Shown here: one piece after another, positions 35,356-43,503 of the stretch
Layout: every line of letters begins with the position of its first letter
Numbering within the stretch: position 1 is the first letter of the stretch
NCBI GenBank assembly: GCA_947451145.1
Contig: CANFXW010000004.1
Coordinates: 1 to 64,000, forward strand
Length of the DNA: 64,000 bases
Direction: 5' to 3'
Source: Sphingomonadaceae bacterium
GTDB lineage: Bacteria; Pseudomonadota; Alphaproteobacteria; Sphingomonadales; Sphingomonadaceae
The notes under the pieces: generated by a model
What the model was told of the DNA's origin: nothing
Seen by the model: the letters and a program-made list of their open reading frames with translations, nothing else
The model's database searches: none
Position numbers and translations under genes: made by a program

Positions 35356-35991
35356 CTAGTGTGACTGGCGCGCAATCGCCCAGATCGCCAGATCCTCGAA
35401 GGCCAAGGGGCAAACGAAATTCAATCCGGCGAAACCGTCTTGCGTCCATCTCACGAGCGACTTGTGCGGATCCAGACCGGGCAGGCGGACCACAACCTGG
35501 TCTCCCGGCCTGATGAAGGATGCCTGCACCTTTACCCCGCGTTGCGAAATGTCCCGCAGCCTGATGGGGATCGCGCGACCATCCAGTTCCAGAACCCCAT
35601 TGCATTCGATATGCAATCTCGGCGCCCGGTTGACCATTGCGCCGGTTTGCTTGTCCGCCAACATGCGCAGCAGTTCCGCAACATCGATTTCCTCGTCAAA
35701 TTTGATCCCGACATTGCCGTCTTGTGACCATGCGATGCTCGCCTTGATCACTCGATCCGGGTGAAATTGGACGGTAATCTGCTGGCCTTCCGCAAACTGC
35801 GTGTAGACCGAACCCATCATGCCATCAGGAGAGAGGTTTCTGACAAGGCAGAACCCGGCAAACCCGTCTGCTTCGAGCAAAACGGGCCGATAGACCAGAC
35901 TGACGCGTTCGCTTGAACGCCTGCCAATAGACGATTCCGTATCTTCTTCAAACTCGACGATTTTCGCCGCATTATTAGCATTTTGAGCCAT
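35356..35991 (-). CDS. Tandem PilZ-domain protein, putative c-di-GMP receptor
   Basis: A 211-residue cytoplasmic protein with two PilZ-like units. Unit 1 has RRSSER near residue 22 and NLSPDGMMG near residue 50; unit 2 has RAPR near residue 122 and DISQRGVKV near residue 147. These correspond to the RxxxR and D/NxSxxG motifs that hold cyclic di-GMP, with unit 1 closer to consensus. It lies 90 bp upstream of the atypical LuxR gene on the same strand. In sphingomonads such proteins link c-di-GMP to motility or polysaccharide output. The ligand is inferred from motifs. Confidence 0.8.
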   Translation of the reverse strand: MAQNANNAAKIVEFEEDTESSIGRRSSERVSLVYRPVLLEADGFAGFCLVRNLSPDGMMGSVYTQFAEGQQITVQFHPDRVIKASIAWSQDGNVGIKFDEEIDVAELLRMLADKQTGAMVNRAPRLHIECNGVLELDGRAIPIRLRDISQRGVKVQASFIRPGDQVVVRLPGLDPHKSLVRWTQDGFAGLNFVCPLAFEDLAIWAIARQSH

Positions 35992-36153
35992 AAAAATACC
36001 TCCGAAAGATCAGATGGTTAATATTTTTATGGGAACAAAACTCCTTCTCGACACCTCACTGCCCTAGTAATTATTACGTGTCTGTGGCCCAAACCACATA
36101 AATAAAAAAAAGTCTGACTTACAATCAGCCAAAATATTTGGGAGTTGGGGAAA

Positions 36154-36870
36154 ATGGGAATTTCTGCACAGAATAGAAACATATGCCATCGTAATCAGAT
36201 ACTTATGGCACTTCCGGCAGAAGCGCTTGCGCGAATCGAACCCCATCTCGAACTCGCCCTATTCAAGCGTGGTGGTGCAGTGTGTGAGGCAGGCAGCACC
36301 ATCCACTACGCGTATTTCCCCGAAGACTGCGTCTTGTCACTTCTAACCCTATTGGAGAACGGGGATTCAATCGAGACTGCAAATATAGGCCGCGAAGGCG
36401 CATTTGGTCTAGGCGCAGCTATGCATAATCCCATATCTTTTAGCCGCTGCATTGTTCAATTTGAAGGGCTATTCATAAGATGTCGAATCGATGTATTGCA
36501 TAGTGAATTTATTAAAAATACGAATGTTCAGATTTTATTTGCAAGATACATAAGTGTCATTCTTTCACAAGTTCAACAAGCAGTGGCCTGCAACGCGCTT
36601 CATTCTGTGCAGGAAAGAATGAGCCGCTGGCTGCTCATGATGGCTGATAGAATCGATGGCCCGGATTTGCCCTATACCCATGAATTCCTCTCCGATCTTT
36701 TGGCCGTTAATCGTAAATCGATAACGATAGCAGCTCAGGCGATGCAATCTGCAGGTCTGATCAATTATCAACGAGGAAAAATGCAGGTGGGCAACCGTCT
36801 CGCCTTGGAACGAGCTTCATGTGAATGCTATGCGATTTTGAAGTCGCGGTTTGATGAGTTTTTGCCGTAG
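36154..36870 (+). CDS. Crp/Fnr-family transcriptional regulator
   Basis: A 238-residue regulator: an N-terminal cyclic-nucleotide-binding-like beta barrel (about residues 15-130, with YFPEDCVLSLL and NIGREGAFGL), then a C-terminal winged helix (HEFLSDLLAVNRKSITIAAQAMQSAGLI). It lacks the N-terminal cysteine cluster of FNR, and its recognition helix does not carry the FNR E-x3-SR pattern, so it should not bind the TTGAT boxes of this window. ATG 36154 follows GGGAGTTGGGG. It is less GC-rich than the catabolic genes, suggesting a different origin. The effector is unknown. Confidence 0.85.
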   Translation: MGISAQNRNICHRNQILMALPAEALARIEPHLELALFKRGGAVCEAGSTIHYAYFPEDCVLSLLTLLENGDSIETANIGREGAFGLGAAMHNPISFSRCIVQFEGLFIRCRIDVLHSEFIKNTNVQILFARYISVILSQVQQAVACNALHSVQERMSRWLLMMADRIDGPDLPYTHEFLSDLLAVNRKSITIAAQAMQSAGLINYQRGKMQVGNRLALERASCECYAILKSRFDEFLP

Positions 36871-36935
36871 TCCCCAGCAACATTGCAGGACACACCTAGA
36901 AGGGGAAGCTATCGGGCAAATTGAGCCCGACGTAA

Positions 36936-37475
36936 GTGTTTCGTCCGCGCACGACCTCCGATCTGGAGGCATTCGCAATGAATGGCGCACCGATGATTAC
37001 CTCGTGGGCCTTGCCCATCCAGGTGCGAGTGATCCGCGCGCCAATGCCAAGTTCCACGGGCTCGCTCTATCGTTCAAAGCACGAGATGGTGTTCGTCTAC
37101 CGGGTGCCGGGGGCTGCGCACACCAACACGGTCGAACTTGGCAAGCATGGACGCAACCGGACCAACGTCTGGGACTATGCCTCGGTGAACTCGATGCGCG
37201 GCAGCCGCCGCGAGGATCTGGCGCTGCACCCGACGGTAAAGCCGGTCGCCATGGTCGCTGATGCGATCTGTGATGTTACCCGGCTGGGTGAACTTGACCA
37301 CGACATCTTCCTCGGCTCGGGCACCAGCCTGATCGCGGTCGAGCGGGTGGGAAGGCGGTTCCGCGTCGTCGATATCGATCCTGCCTATGTCGATGTTGCC
37401 ATCATGCGCTGGGAGCAGCTTACCGGCAGGCAGGCGGTTCTTGTCCATCGCGGGGTCGCGGAGGCTGCTGAATGA
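36936..37475 (+). pseudogene. Truncated DNA (adenine or cytosine-N4) methylase
   Basis: From about 37059 the frame encodes the C-terminal half of a beta-class DNA methylase: GSLYRSKHEMVFVYR, GRNRTNVWDYASVNS, LHPTVKPVAMVADA, then FLGSGTSLIAVERVGRR and VDIDPAYVDVAIMRWE. The AdoMet-binding DPF motif is degraded (HDIFLGSGT). The catalytic D/NPPY half is absent, and the first 40 codons have no methylase similarity. It overlaps the DUF5681 gene start by four bases, the usual gene order in sphingomonad mobile elements. It is interpreted as an inactive remnant. Confidence 0.72.
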
Positions 37476-37744
37476 CAGGCCTCGCATCAACCCGGTTCCA
37501 GAAGGGTCAATCGGGTAACCTAAATGGCCGCCCGAAGAAGCGGTGGCCGGATATGACGGCGTTCGACATCATCTTCGACAAGGCGCTCAAGGTGACCCAG
37601 AACGGCATCGAGCGCGAGCTCAGCGTCGATGAAGCGCTCCAGTTGCAGACCTACCAGGCCGCGCTCAAGCGGGAGCACGTGTCATGCAAACAAGGGGCTT
37701 CGCAAGAACCGGTAGCACCGCAAAATCTATGGCAAAATTTCTGA
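37472..37744 (+). pseudogene. Truncated DUF5681-domain protein
   Basis: A 90-codon frame whose N-terminal part, FQKGQSGNLNGRPKK, is the hallmark of DUF5681 proteins, followed by AFDIIFDKALKVTQNG and DEALQLQTYQAALK. Full-length relatives continue beyond this point; here the similarity breaks off near residue 70 and the tail (CKQGASQEPVAPQ) looks unrelated. Its function is unknown. The gene is normally found beside DNA methylases in prophage-like or integrated elements, as here. Probably a remnant. Confidence 0.65.
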
Positions 37745-37952
37745 ACTACGCAGATTTTCGAATTACGCTCGAATGCTAGGAAACCACAATGGGATCATCA
37801 TCAAGCTAGAGATTTTTCCAGACCGAACCTTCAAATTCTAATTTTCGCTTACCGAGCACTGCACGTTTGTACGTACAAATTTTCCGAAGAATTTTCGGCG
37901 GCGGTAAAGCATAACCACCTAGATTACAGTCAGAATTTTTGGAGTTATGCCA

Positions 37953-38231
37953 ATGCGGCAGGTTCTGTCGGCCCTGATAATCAGCCTGGGACTAGTAATC
38001 GGCGGCAGCTTTGCTGGCGGCCGCTACACTCTCGTGGCCGTCAACGGCGGATCGGTTGCACGCATTGACCGGGTGACCGGTGATGTCCAGTCCTGCCAAT
38101 TGACAGCGGGACCAAAATGCACCTGGGCAGATGGAGCGTCATCTTATGAAGATCCAGCTCAATTTGAGGCCAATTACCCAATCGTTCTGCCAATACCCAG
38201 CTCGAGCGCCGCTCCCGACCCGGCCAAATAG
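37953..38231 (+). CDS. Small secreted or membrane-anchored protein, unknown
   Basis: A 92-residue predicted protein. Residues 1-22 (MRQVLSALIISLGLVIGGSFAGG) form one hydrophobic segment, either a signal anchor or a signal peptide. The rest is polar with two Cys (QSCQLTAGPKC), which could make a disulfide outside the cell. The upstream ATG at 37947 is only 2 nt from GGAG (37941-37944), while 37953 has 8-nt spacing and is chosen. No family recognised and no operon partner is obvious, so reality of the gene is likely but not certain. Confidence 0.5.
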   Translation: MRQVLSALIISLGLVIGGSFAGGRYTLVAVNGGSVARIDRVTGDVQSCQLTAGPKCTWADGASSYEDPAQFEANYPIVLPIPSSSAAPDPAK

Positions 38232-38742
38232 CGCATTCTGTCGCGGGCAATTTTTCAGCGCAAGGTAGGATCAACTTTCGGTTGACTGCGAATAAGACAC
38301 AGCGATGGCAACTTGGCCTAAGCCAACAGCAAGTGCACCGCAGAATTTTTAGCTTTTGGCACCTACTCACCAGAAATTGGACTAGGCGATTGGCAGCAAC
38401 GCGAGCGGCAACTTTTGCCTAGCTTGACCGTGCAGCAATTCCATCGCGCACCGGTTGCTTGTCCATAACCTGCATACCGGTAAACACTTCCCCCACCTTC
38501 ACCAGCCCAGAAAATGGTTTGCGGCGCGCAACCGAACCATCGAATGCGGCGTTAACCATTGCAACCTAAGGTAACTCAGCATCCCGAGCAAAAGGGTCTG
38601 CCGAGCCTTTCAGGCAACAGCCCGATTCAGTAACCAACGCATTAACGATACTCACTAGGGGCATCTACGTGGTTCGTTCCCGAGGCATCAACCTCAACCG
38701 GTCTATTCCGATCTCGTCACGGCGTTGTGACGGAGGTTCGAA
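38232..38742. other. Gene-free stretch upstream of the polysaccharide-type operon
   Basis: No convincing open frame covers this 511-bp stretch. It is the natural place for the promoter of the four-gene operon starting at 38743, but I see no unambiguous -35/-10 pair. GGAGG at 38731-38735 is the ribosome site for the first gene. Confidence 0.4.
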
Positions 38743-39387
38743 ATGGAAGTTGCATCATCCGAATGTTCAAAAGGACAGTCCAGAGCGATTCTCGCTATTG
38801 GCGCTCATCCTGATGACATTGAACTGGGCTGCGGCGGCACGCTTGCAAAGTTGGGGGCTCAAGGCGTTCCTGTGCGTGCGCTCATCTTCTCAAAAGGCAG
38901 GCGCGGCGTAATCAACGACGAGGATCGCTCGACAGAGACACGCGTTGCCCTTGGACAGATCGGGATCACCGACATCCACGTCTATGATTTCGAAGACACC
39001 AAACTTTGGCTGAATGTCACTGATCTGATCAGCGTGATCGAGGAGCACGTTCGCGAGCTCAATCCGTTCCGGGTCTACACGATGTTCCATCAGGACCGGC
39101 ACCAGGACCACCGGGCCGTTCATGAAGCATCAACGGTCGCCTGTCGCTCGGTCGACCAGCTTCTGGGTTACGAAACGCCCAGCTCCTACCCCAATTTTAC
39201 GCCGACAGTCTTTGAGGCCATCGGCAACCAGATCGAGAAGAAAGTGCAGGCCCTGCACAGTCACAAGAGCCAGGGCGAACGCGTTTACATGCAGGAAGAG
39301 CAAATCCGCAGCGCGGCAAATTTTCGAGGAACCCAGGTCGGCGTCGGACCGGCCGAGGGGTTCATTCCATACAAAATGATCATGTGA
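38743..39387 (+). CDS. PIG-L (LmbE-like) family deacetylase
   Basis: A 214-residue zinc-dependent N-acetylglucosaminyl deacetylase-like protein. The metal and catalytic motif is AHPDD at residues 21-25, and HQDRHQDHRAVHEA in the middle supplies the other zinc ligands. The family removes acetyl groups from GlcNAc-containing substrates. It opens an operon with a family 2 glycosyltransferase 10 bp later, so de-N-acetylation of a nascent or precursor amino sugar is likely. No signal peptide, so it acts in the cytoplasm. GGAGG precedes the ATG by 7 nt. Confidence 0.9.
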   Translation: MEVASSECSKGQSRAILAIGAHPDDIELGCGGTLAKLGAQGVPVRALIFSKGRRGVINDEDRSTETRVALGQIGITDIHVYDFEDTKLWLNVTDLISVIEEHVRELNPFRVYTMFHQDRHQDHRAVHEASTVACRSVDQLLGYETPSSYPNFTPTVFEAIGNQIEKKVQALHSHKSQGERVYMQEEQIRSAANFRGTQVGVGPAEGFIPYKMIM

Positions 39388-39397
39388 GGTATTAAGC

Positions 39398-40534
39398 ATG
39401 CGGACGTTTTATTTCTTCCTCGTAGTGGTGGTTGCCCTAACTTGGATACTTCGGCGCCGGCGGATTGAGCCGAGCCGCAAATACGGTTTGATCGATGCCA
39501 TCGTGCCGGCCTTCAACGAAGAGGTCTGCATCGTAGAGGCCTTGGGCCGGATGCTGCAGAACCCATACTTCAACAAGATCATCGTGGTGAACGACGGTTC
39601 GACCGACAATACCGCGCAGCTGCTGGATGAACTGGCAGCGCGTGAACCACGCATTCTTGCCATACACCAGAAAAACACCGGCAAAGGCGGGGCCTTGATG
39701 AACGGTGTGTCGAATTCCGAGGCACCCTACGTCTTCCTTTCGGACGCAGACACGTTTCTGCCGCCGGACAGCGATGGCCTTGGCTACATGATTGCAGAGC
39801 TTGAGGACGGGGCCGATGCCGTTGGCGGTGTGCCGCTGTCCGATCTGGAAGGCGCAGGCCTGCTCCCCCACATCCGCGCCAGCACCAAACTGGTGACAAT
39901 CACTCTGCAGCGCACATTCCAGCAAATTGTTGGAGGAGCTCCGTTCCTTATCTCAGGTGCTTGCGGCTTGTTCCGCCGGGAAGTGCTGAACCGGGTTCCC
40001 TTCTCGGACCGGACCAAGGTTGAAGATCTCGATCTGACCTGGTCGCTGATCAGCCAGGGCTATAAGGTTCGCCAGTCCAGCCGCTGCTTCGTCTACTCGC
40101 AGGAATGCAACTCGCTGAAGGCAGAATGGAAGCGCTGGCGCCGTTGGATCGCTGGTTACGCGGTCTGCATGCGCCTGCACCGCGGCCTGTTGCTGACACG
40201 CTATGGCCTGCTCACCATCATTCCCGTGTTCCTGTCATCGTTCATCGCCTTTGGCTTCATGGCTCGTGCGATCGTCCCGGTCATGATGCGCGGCGACTTT
40301 GAAACCCTTCCGCTTTACCTCCTGCCTATCTTCTGGGTCTCGGTAATCTGGATCGTCGGTCTGGCGGCTGCAATCCACCACCGCAAGCCGTGGCTGTTCA
40401 TCCTTGCCCCTCTCGCGATCATCTATGTCGTGATGTCCTACACGGTGTGGATCCTCCACGGCATCCCGGGTCTGTTTACCGGCAAGGAGCCCACCCGCGA
40501 CAAGCCTGAGAGGTATGCCCATGTGGTGGCGTGA
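39398..40534 (+). CDS. Family 2 glycosyltransferase, membrane-bound (PgaC/chitin-synthase-like)
   Basis: A 378-residue inner-membrane glycosyltransferase. An N-terminal membrane helix (residues 3-20) precedes the GT-A domain with VPAFNEE, VVNDGSTDNT, SDADTF (DxD) and VEDLDLTW; the processivity-type motif is seen as WKRWRRW near residue 245. Three C-terminal hydrophobic segments follow (about residues 268-360). Similar enzymes make beta-linked homopolymers such as poly-N-acetylglucosamine. Together with the deacetylase it suggests a partly deacetylated amino-sugar polymer. Its end overlaps the next gene. Confidence 0.9.
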   Translation: MRTFYFFLVVVVALTWILRRRRIEPSRKYGLIDAIVPAFNEEVCIVEALGRMLQNPYFNKIIVVNDGSTDNTAQLLDELAAREPRILAIHQKNTGKGGALMNGVSNSEAPYVFLSDADTFLPPDSDGLGYMIAELEDGADAVGGVPLSDLEGAGLLPHIRASTKLVTITLQRTFQQIVGGAPFLISGACGLFRREVLNRVPFSDRTKVEDLDLTWSLISQGYKVRQSSRCFVYSQECNSLKAEWKRWRRWIAGYAVCMRLHRGLLLTRYGLLTIIPVFLSSFIAFGFMARAIVPVMMRGDFETLPLYLLPIFWVSVIWIVGLAAAIHHRKPWLFILAPLAIIYVVMSYTVWILHGIPGLFTGKEPTRDKPERYAHVVA

Positions 40535-41156
40535 TATCCTGACACTGGATGACCGGCTCGCAAAAATCTGCTTGGGTCATGGTTCCTCAATCGATGAGAC
40601 CGCAATTATCGAAAGCGGAGCCACACTCGACACCAGCAACGGGCCGATCTTTATCGAAGCCGGGACCAGAGTTTGCGCCGGAGCTGTCATTCGTGGGCCA
40701 GTCTTCATCGAAAATGACTGCATGATCGGCAATCAGGCCCTTATCCGCGGGCCCGCCGTCATCGGCACCGAGGTGAAGATTGGTTTCGCAACCGAGATAA
40801 AGCACGCAATCATCGGAAACCGCGTGAGTATCGGCCCGATGTGCTTCGTCGGCGATACCAAGATCGATCACGATGCCTACCTCGGCGCCATGGTCAGAAC
40901 CTCGAACCAGCGCCTCGATCGCCAGCCGATCCGGGTTCTGGAGGCCGGTGAATTTGTAAGCAGCGGGTCAGACAAGTTGGGCTGCTGGATCGGCGCGGGT
41001 ACCGCCATCGGTATTCAGGTCATCATCCTGCCTGGCCGGGTCGTGCCAGCAAACTCAACTTTCGACCCGCGCATCACAATCGAAAAGAACCTGCCCTGCG
41101 GCCACTACCGCATCAGGCAGACCCTTGAAGCTATCAATACAGAAGGTGTTTCATGA
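40521..41156 (+). CDS. Left-handed beta-helix (hexapeptide-repeat) acyl/nucleotidyl transferase-like protein
   Basis: A 211-residue protein dominated by hexapeptide repeats, for example GPIFIEAGTRVCAGAVIRGPVFIENDCMIG and later AIIGNRVSIGPMCF. The fold trimerises and usually carries acetyl- or other acyltransferase activity; this arrangement resembles the C-terminal domain of GlmU and related sugar-phosphate proteins. The first ATG at 40515 is 1 nt from GAGAGG, while 40521 has 7-nt spacing and is chosen. It overlaps the glycosyltransferase by 14 bp and the barrel gene by four. It may acetylate or modify the polymer or its precursor. Confidence 0.8.
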   Translation: MWWRDILTLDDRLAKICLGHGSSIDETAIIESGATLDTSNGPIFIEAGTRVCAGAVIRGPVFIENDCMIGNQALIRGPAVIGTEVKIGFATEIKHAIIGNRVSIGPMCFVGDTKIDHDAYLGAMVRTSNQRLDRQPIRVLEAGEFVSSGSDKLGCWIGAGTAIGIQVIILPGRVVPANSTFDPRITIEKNLPCGHYRIRQTLEAINTEGVS

Positions 41157-41947
41157 ACCGTAAGTCATTCTATCTGCTGCTTTCTGCAGCCACTGCCGTG
41201 CAGTTTTCGACCCCCGCACTTGCCAAGACTGAAACCACCGCCGGTGTGACTGTGGAAGATCGGGAGTTCGACAAGAACCAGGGCGCCGTCAAATCGATCA
41301 CAATGGAATACAAACGCGTTTCCGATACCACGACCTTCATTGTTGGCCCGCAAGTATCAGAACGCCGATCACCCGGTGGACGCTCAAGCGAACTGGGCGC
41401 TGATGCGACTGTCTATCAGAAATGGTCCCCCGCCTTCACCACCCGCACATCGATTGGCGTCTCGGAAGATAACGGGATCCAGCCCGGGGTGACCATCGCC
41501 CAGGATCTGACCTTCAAGGTTGCAAAGGACACAACGGTTACCGTGGGCGGCCGCTTCGCTCGCTGGCAAGGGACCGAGGTTGAATTCTACTCCGCTGGCC
41601 TGCGCCAGTATTTCAAGGGCGGTTCGGTCAGCTACACCCTGACCAGAACGACACCGAGCAACAGCAAGGCCTTCTTTGCCCATCTTGGCAACCTGACGCT
41701 CAATGATGGTGTAGGAAAGGCTGGCAAGACGTCGATCTGGCTGAGCTACGGCGGCTCTTCGGAGTCAAGAACCCCGCTCGGGGCCAGTCTCGCTGGCAAG
41801 GATGCCGGGGTCACCGTGCAGCGCACTCAGCCCATCTCCAAGACCATATCGCTGGTTCCGATGGTCGGGTACTCACGCTTTGCGGTTTCGAGCGGCTATC
41901 TTTCCTCGTTCAACTTCGGTCTCGGCCTCAGTCTGAAGCTGAACTAA
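41153..41947 (+). CDS. Outer-membrane beta-barrel protein, YaiO-like candidate
   Basis: A 264-residue exported protein with a clear signal peptide (MNRKSFYLLLSAATAVQFSTPALA, cleaved after ALA near residue 24). The mature part alternates polar and hydrophobic residues in short strands, such as KSITMEYKRVSDTTTFIVG and SYTLTRTTP, and ends in FNFGLGLSLKLN as barrels do. It is the last gene of the operon and probably provides the outer-membrane exit or anchor for the polysaccharide. The specific family is not certain; PgaA-type TPR domains are absent. It is followed by a strong hairpin terminator. Confidence 0.65.
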   Translation: MNRKSFYLLLSAATAVQFSTPALAKTETTAGVTVEDREFDKNQGAVKSITMEYKRVSDTTTFIVGPQVSERRSPGGRSSELGADATVYQKWSPAFTTRTSIGVSEDNGIQPGVTIAQDLTFKVAKDTTVTVGGRFARWQGTEVEFYSAGLRQYFKGGSVSYTLTRTTPSNSKAFFAHLGNLTLNDGVGKAGKTSIWLSYGGSSESRTPLGASLAGKDAGVTVQRTQPISKTISLVPMVGYSRFAVSSGYLSSFNFGLGLSLKLN

Positions 41948-41968
41948 AATCCTCTGAACCAGGCACAA

Positions 41969-42005
41969 AAAAGGCCGGCAATGCTCAATGCATTGCCGGC
42001 CTTTT
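41969..42005. terminator. Bidirectional intrinsic terminator
   Basis: A perfect 15-bp stem (41969-41983 with 41991-42005), closed by a 7-nt loop, has four As at the left foot and four Ts at the right foot, so it can terminate from both directions. It lies 21 bp after the barrel gene and 13 bp after the stop of the convergent LuxR-like gene. Confidence 0.9.
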
Positions 42006-42018
42006 GATATCTCAGCTA

Positions 42019-42618
42019 TCAAGCTACAAAGCTAATCCCGAACATTGACCGGACAGCCTCGGATACATTCTTCGCGCCGATTTTTTTCAGGGCGCGGTAC
42101 CGGTGGACTTCAACTGTCCGGTAGCTGATCTTGAGCCTCTGGCCGATCAATTTGTTCGGCAATCCCTCGGCCGCTGCGGCGAGAACTTCGCGCTCCCTGC
42201 GCGTGAGTGGTGCGCTCATTGTGTCAGTATCGACAATAGGCAGCCTGATATCCGCCGGCGGCGGCGCGTCCTTTATGCGAGCGAATGCATCAACAATAGA
42301 AGCTGTGTCCAACGGCCAAGCAAGGTAGTCCGCTACACCGATGCGCACAGCAGCGACGATGCGGTCCGGACTTAATGACGAGCTGTAGGCAATGAGTGGG
42401 ACGCGGTAGTCTTGCAGCCTCATCAGCCGTGTCAGACTTCCAATCACATCCTGGTCGTCATAAATCAAAATTAGATCGCAGCTTGGCTTTACGGCCAGCA
42501 ATTCGCTTAGATGCTCGTATGGTTCTGCGTGTATCCCACTTTGCGAGAGCGTATAACTAAGCTGCGCTCTGCGGCGTACATCTGCATCGACGATTGCTAC
42601 TGGTCCGATTTTTGTCAT
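42019..42618 (-). CDS. LuxR/FixJ-family regulator with atypical receiver domain (copy 2)
   Basis: A 199-residue paralog of the protein at 34663. The receiver-like part starts at residue 4 and keeps acidic residues at 11 and 13, plus D54-D55 near the acceptor site, but the invariant Lys is W101 (DYLAWPLD). The LuxR HTH is LTRREREVLAAAAEG ... LIGQRLKISYRTVEVHR. ATG 42618 is chosen over an open-frame start at 42693. It converges on the polysaccharide operon and may regulate it, though this is only a positional guess. The same Lys-to-Trp change in both paralogs argues for a conserved, non-canonical switch. Confidence 0.86.
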   Translation of the reverse strand: MTKIGPVAIVDADVRRRAQLSYTLSQSGIHAEPYEHLSELLAVKPSCDLILIYDDQDVIGSLTRLMRLQDYRVPLIAYSSSLSPDRIVAAVRIGVADYLAWPLDTASIVDAFARIKDAPPPADIRLPIVDTDTMSAPLTRREREVLAAAAEGLPNKLIGQRLKISYRTVEVHRYRALKKIGAKNVSEAVRSMFGISFVA

Positions 42619-43176
42619 GTGATAACGCATATTGTTCTTAAAATCGGTTTTCGAACCATAAATGTGCCGAATTGAAAGCAAGAACAGAGACATTTGCCCA
42701 AATACGTGATCGTATGGTGCAGCATTCGCGCAAAAAACACCGGGCGGAATTAAACTAATATATATATCAATGCTTTAAATGAACCCATGCGATCTGCAAA
42801 CGTTCGCAAAGTGGTATAATTACTTATGACCACCACTCACCTGTCATCCGCAACCACCAGTGTGTTTTGAAAGCCGAATGCTGGCAAAGTCAGTCGATGA
42901 TCGATGGCTCATTGCGCTGATTGCTTAGCGCCGACGACAGCGGGCCGAGCCTTGACGCGCAGCAGAAGCTGCAGAAGCCGCGGCCAAACACAGGCCGCAC
43001 GACGCCATTGCGGCCGTTTTGGCATTAATTGCAGCGCTATTGGCATTAAATGCACAGTATAACTGTTGTATTGAAACTATTATATCGTCAACTACGCGTT
43101 GACATTAATAACCATTAAAGCAACCCGGGCTCAAATATGGAAGCCGCAAACGAGGCGAGTTTCTTGGGGATGCATT
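42619..43176. other. Long intergenic region before the Flp pilin gene
   Basis: No open frame here looks real. The region is relatively AT-rich at its left and right ends. It contains the 15-bp direct repeat pair at 43019-43054 and AT-rich stretches around 42740-42780. It probably holds the promoter regions of the divergent LuxR-like gene and the pilin gene. Confidence 0.4.
43019..43054 (+). repeat. Pair of 15-bp direct repeats upstream of pilin gene
   Basis: TTGGCATTAATTGCA (43019-43033) and TTGGCATTAAATGCA (43040-43054) differ at one base and start 21 bp apart, two helical turns. They lie 123-158 bp before the pilin start. This spacing fits two activator molecules on the same DNA face. Their GG-to-GC spacing (8) does not fit a sigma-54 promoter (10). 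Confidence 0.5.
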
Positions 43177-43347
43177 ATGAAGTTTTTTCGTTCTTTAAAA
43201 AGTAACACCGATGGCGCGACAGCAATTGAATACGGTTTGCTGGCCGCTCTAATTGCAGTTGGGCTCATATCATCAATTGCCGGTATTGGCACTTCGTTGA
43301 ACCAAACCTTCAGCAAGACCTCCAGCGGAATGGCCAGCGCCGCCTGA
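43177..43347 (+). CDS. Flp/Fap-type pilin subunit
   Basis: A 56-residue type IVb pilin precursor. A short positively charged leader (MKFFRSLKSNTDG) is followed by ATAIEYGLLAALIAVGLI, where cleavage after Gly and the Glu-Tyr pair are the Flp signatures; one long hydrophobic helix then builds the pilus core. The leader peptidase and Tad/Cpa assembly genes are not in the window, so this is an orphan copy that must use machinery encoded elsewhere. ATG 43177 has GGGGA at 6-nt spacing; a longer open frame from 43099 is not credible. A 12-bp hairpin follows. Confidence 0.9.
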   Translation: MKFFRSLKSNTDGATAIEYGLLAALIAVGLISSIAGIGTSLNQTFSKTSSGMASAA

Positions 43348-43374
43348 TCTGAAACTTTCCGTCCCCCCGAAGTG

Positions 43375-43405
43375 CTGTGGGCGCCTCCTCAACAGGCGCC
43401 CACAG
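43375..43405 (+). terminator. Hairpin terminator candidate after pilin gene
   Basis: CTGTGGGCGCCT (43375-43386) pairs perfectly with AGGCGCCCACAG (43394-43405) across a 7-nt loop. It lies 27 bp after the pilin stop. There is no T tract behind it, so it is a weak intrinsic terminator or an mRNA-stabilising structure. Confidence 0.6.
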
Positions 43406-43503
43406 CCCAAGGGACCCAGAGTTCACGCTCCCAGAAAGCGGGTAAATTCAACCCTTCGGCAAATCGCACCCTTCTGAAGGTAGTAGTGAGGACCAGATTC
43501 CAG

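Noticed and set aside
36154..36870. The Crp/Fnr gene as the regulator of the TTGAT-N4-ATCAA boxes
   Set aside because: The FNR cysteines and the E-x3-SR recognition helix pattern are both absent.
43019..43054. Sigma-54 promoter (TTGGCA ... TTGCA)
   Set aside because: The GG and GC elements are 8 bp apart instead of 10, and the sequence is better described as a 15-bp direct repeat.
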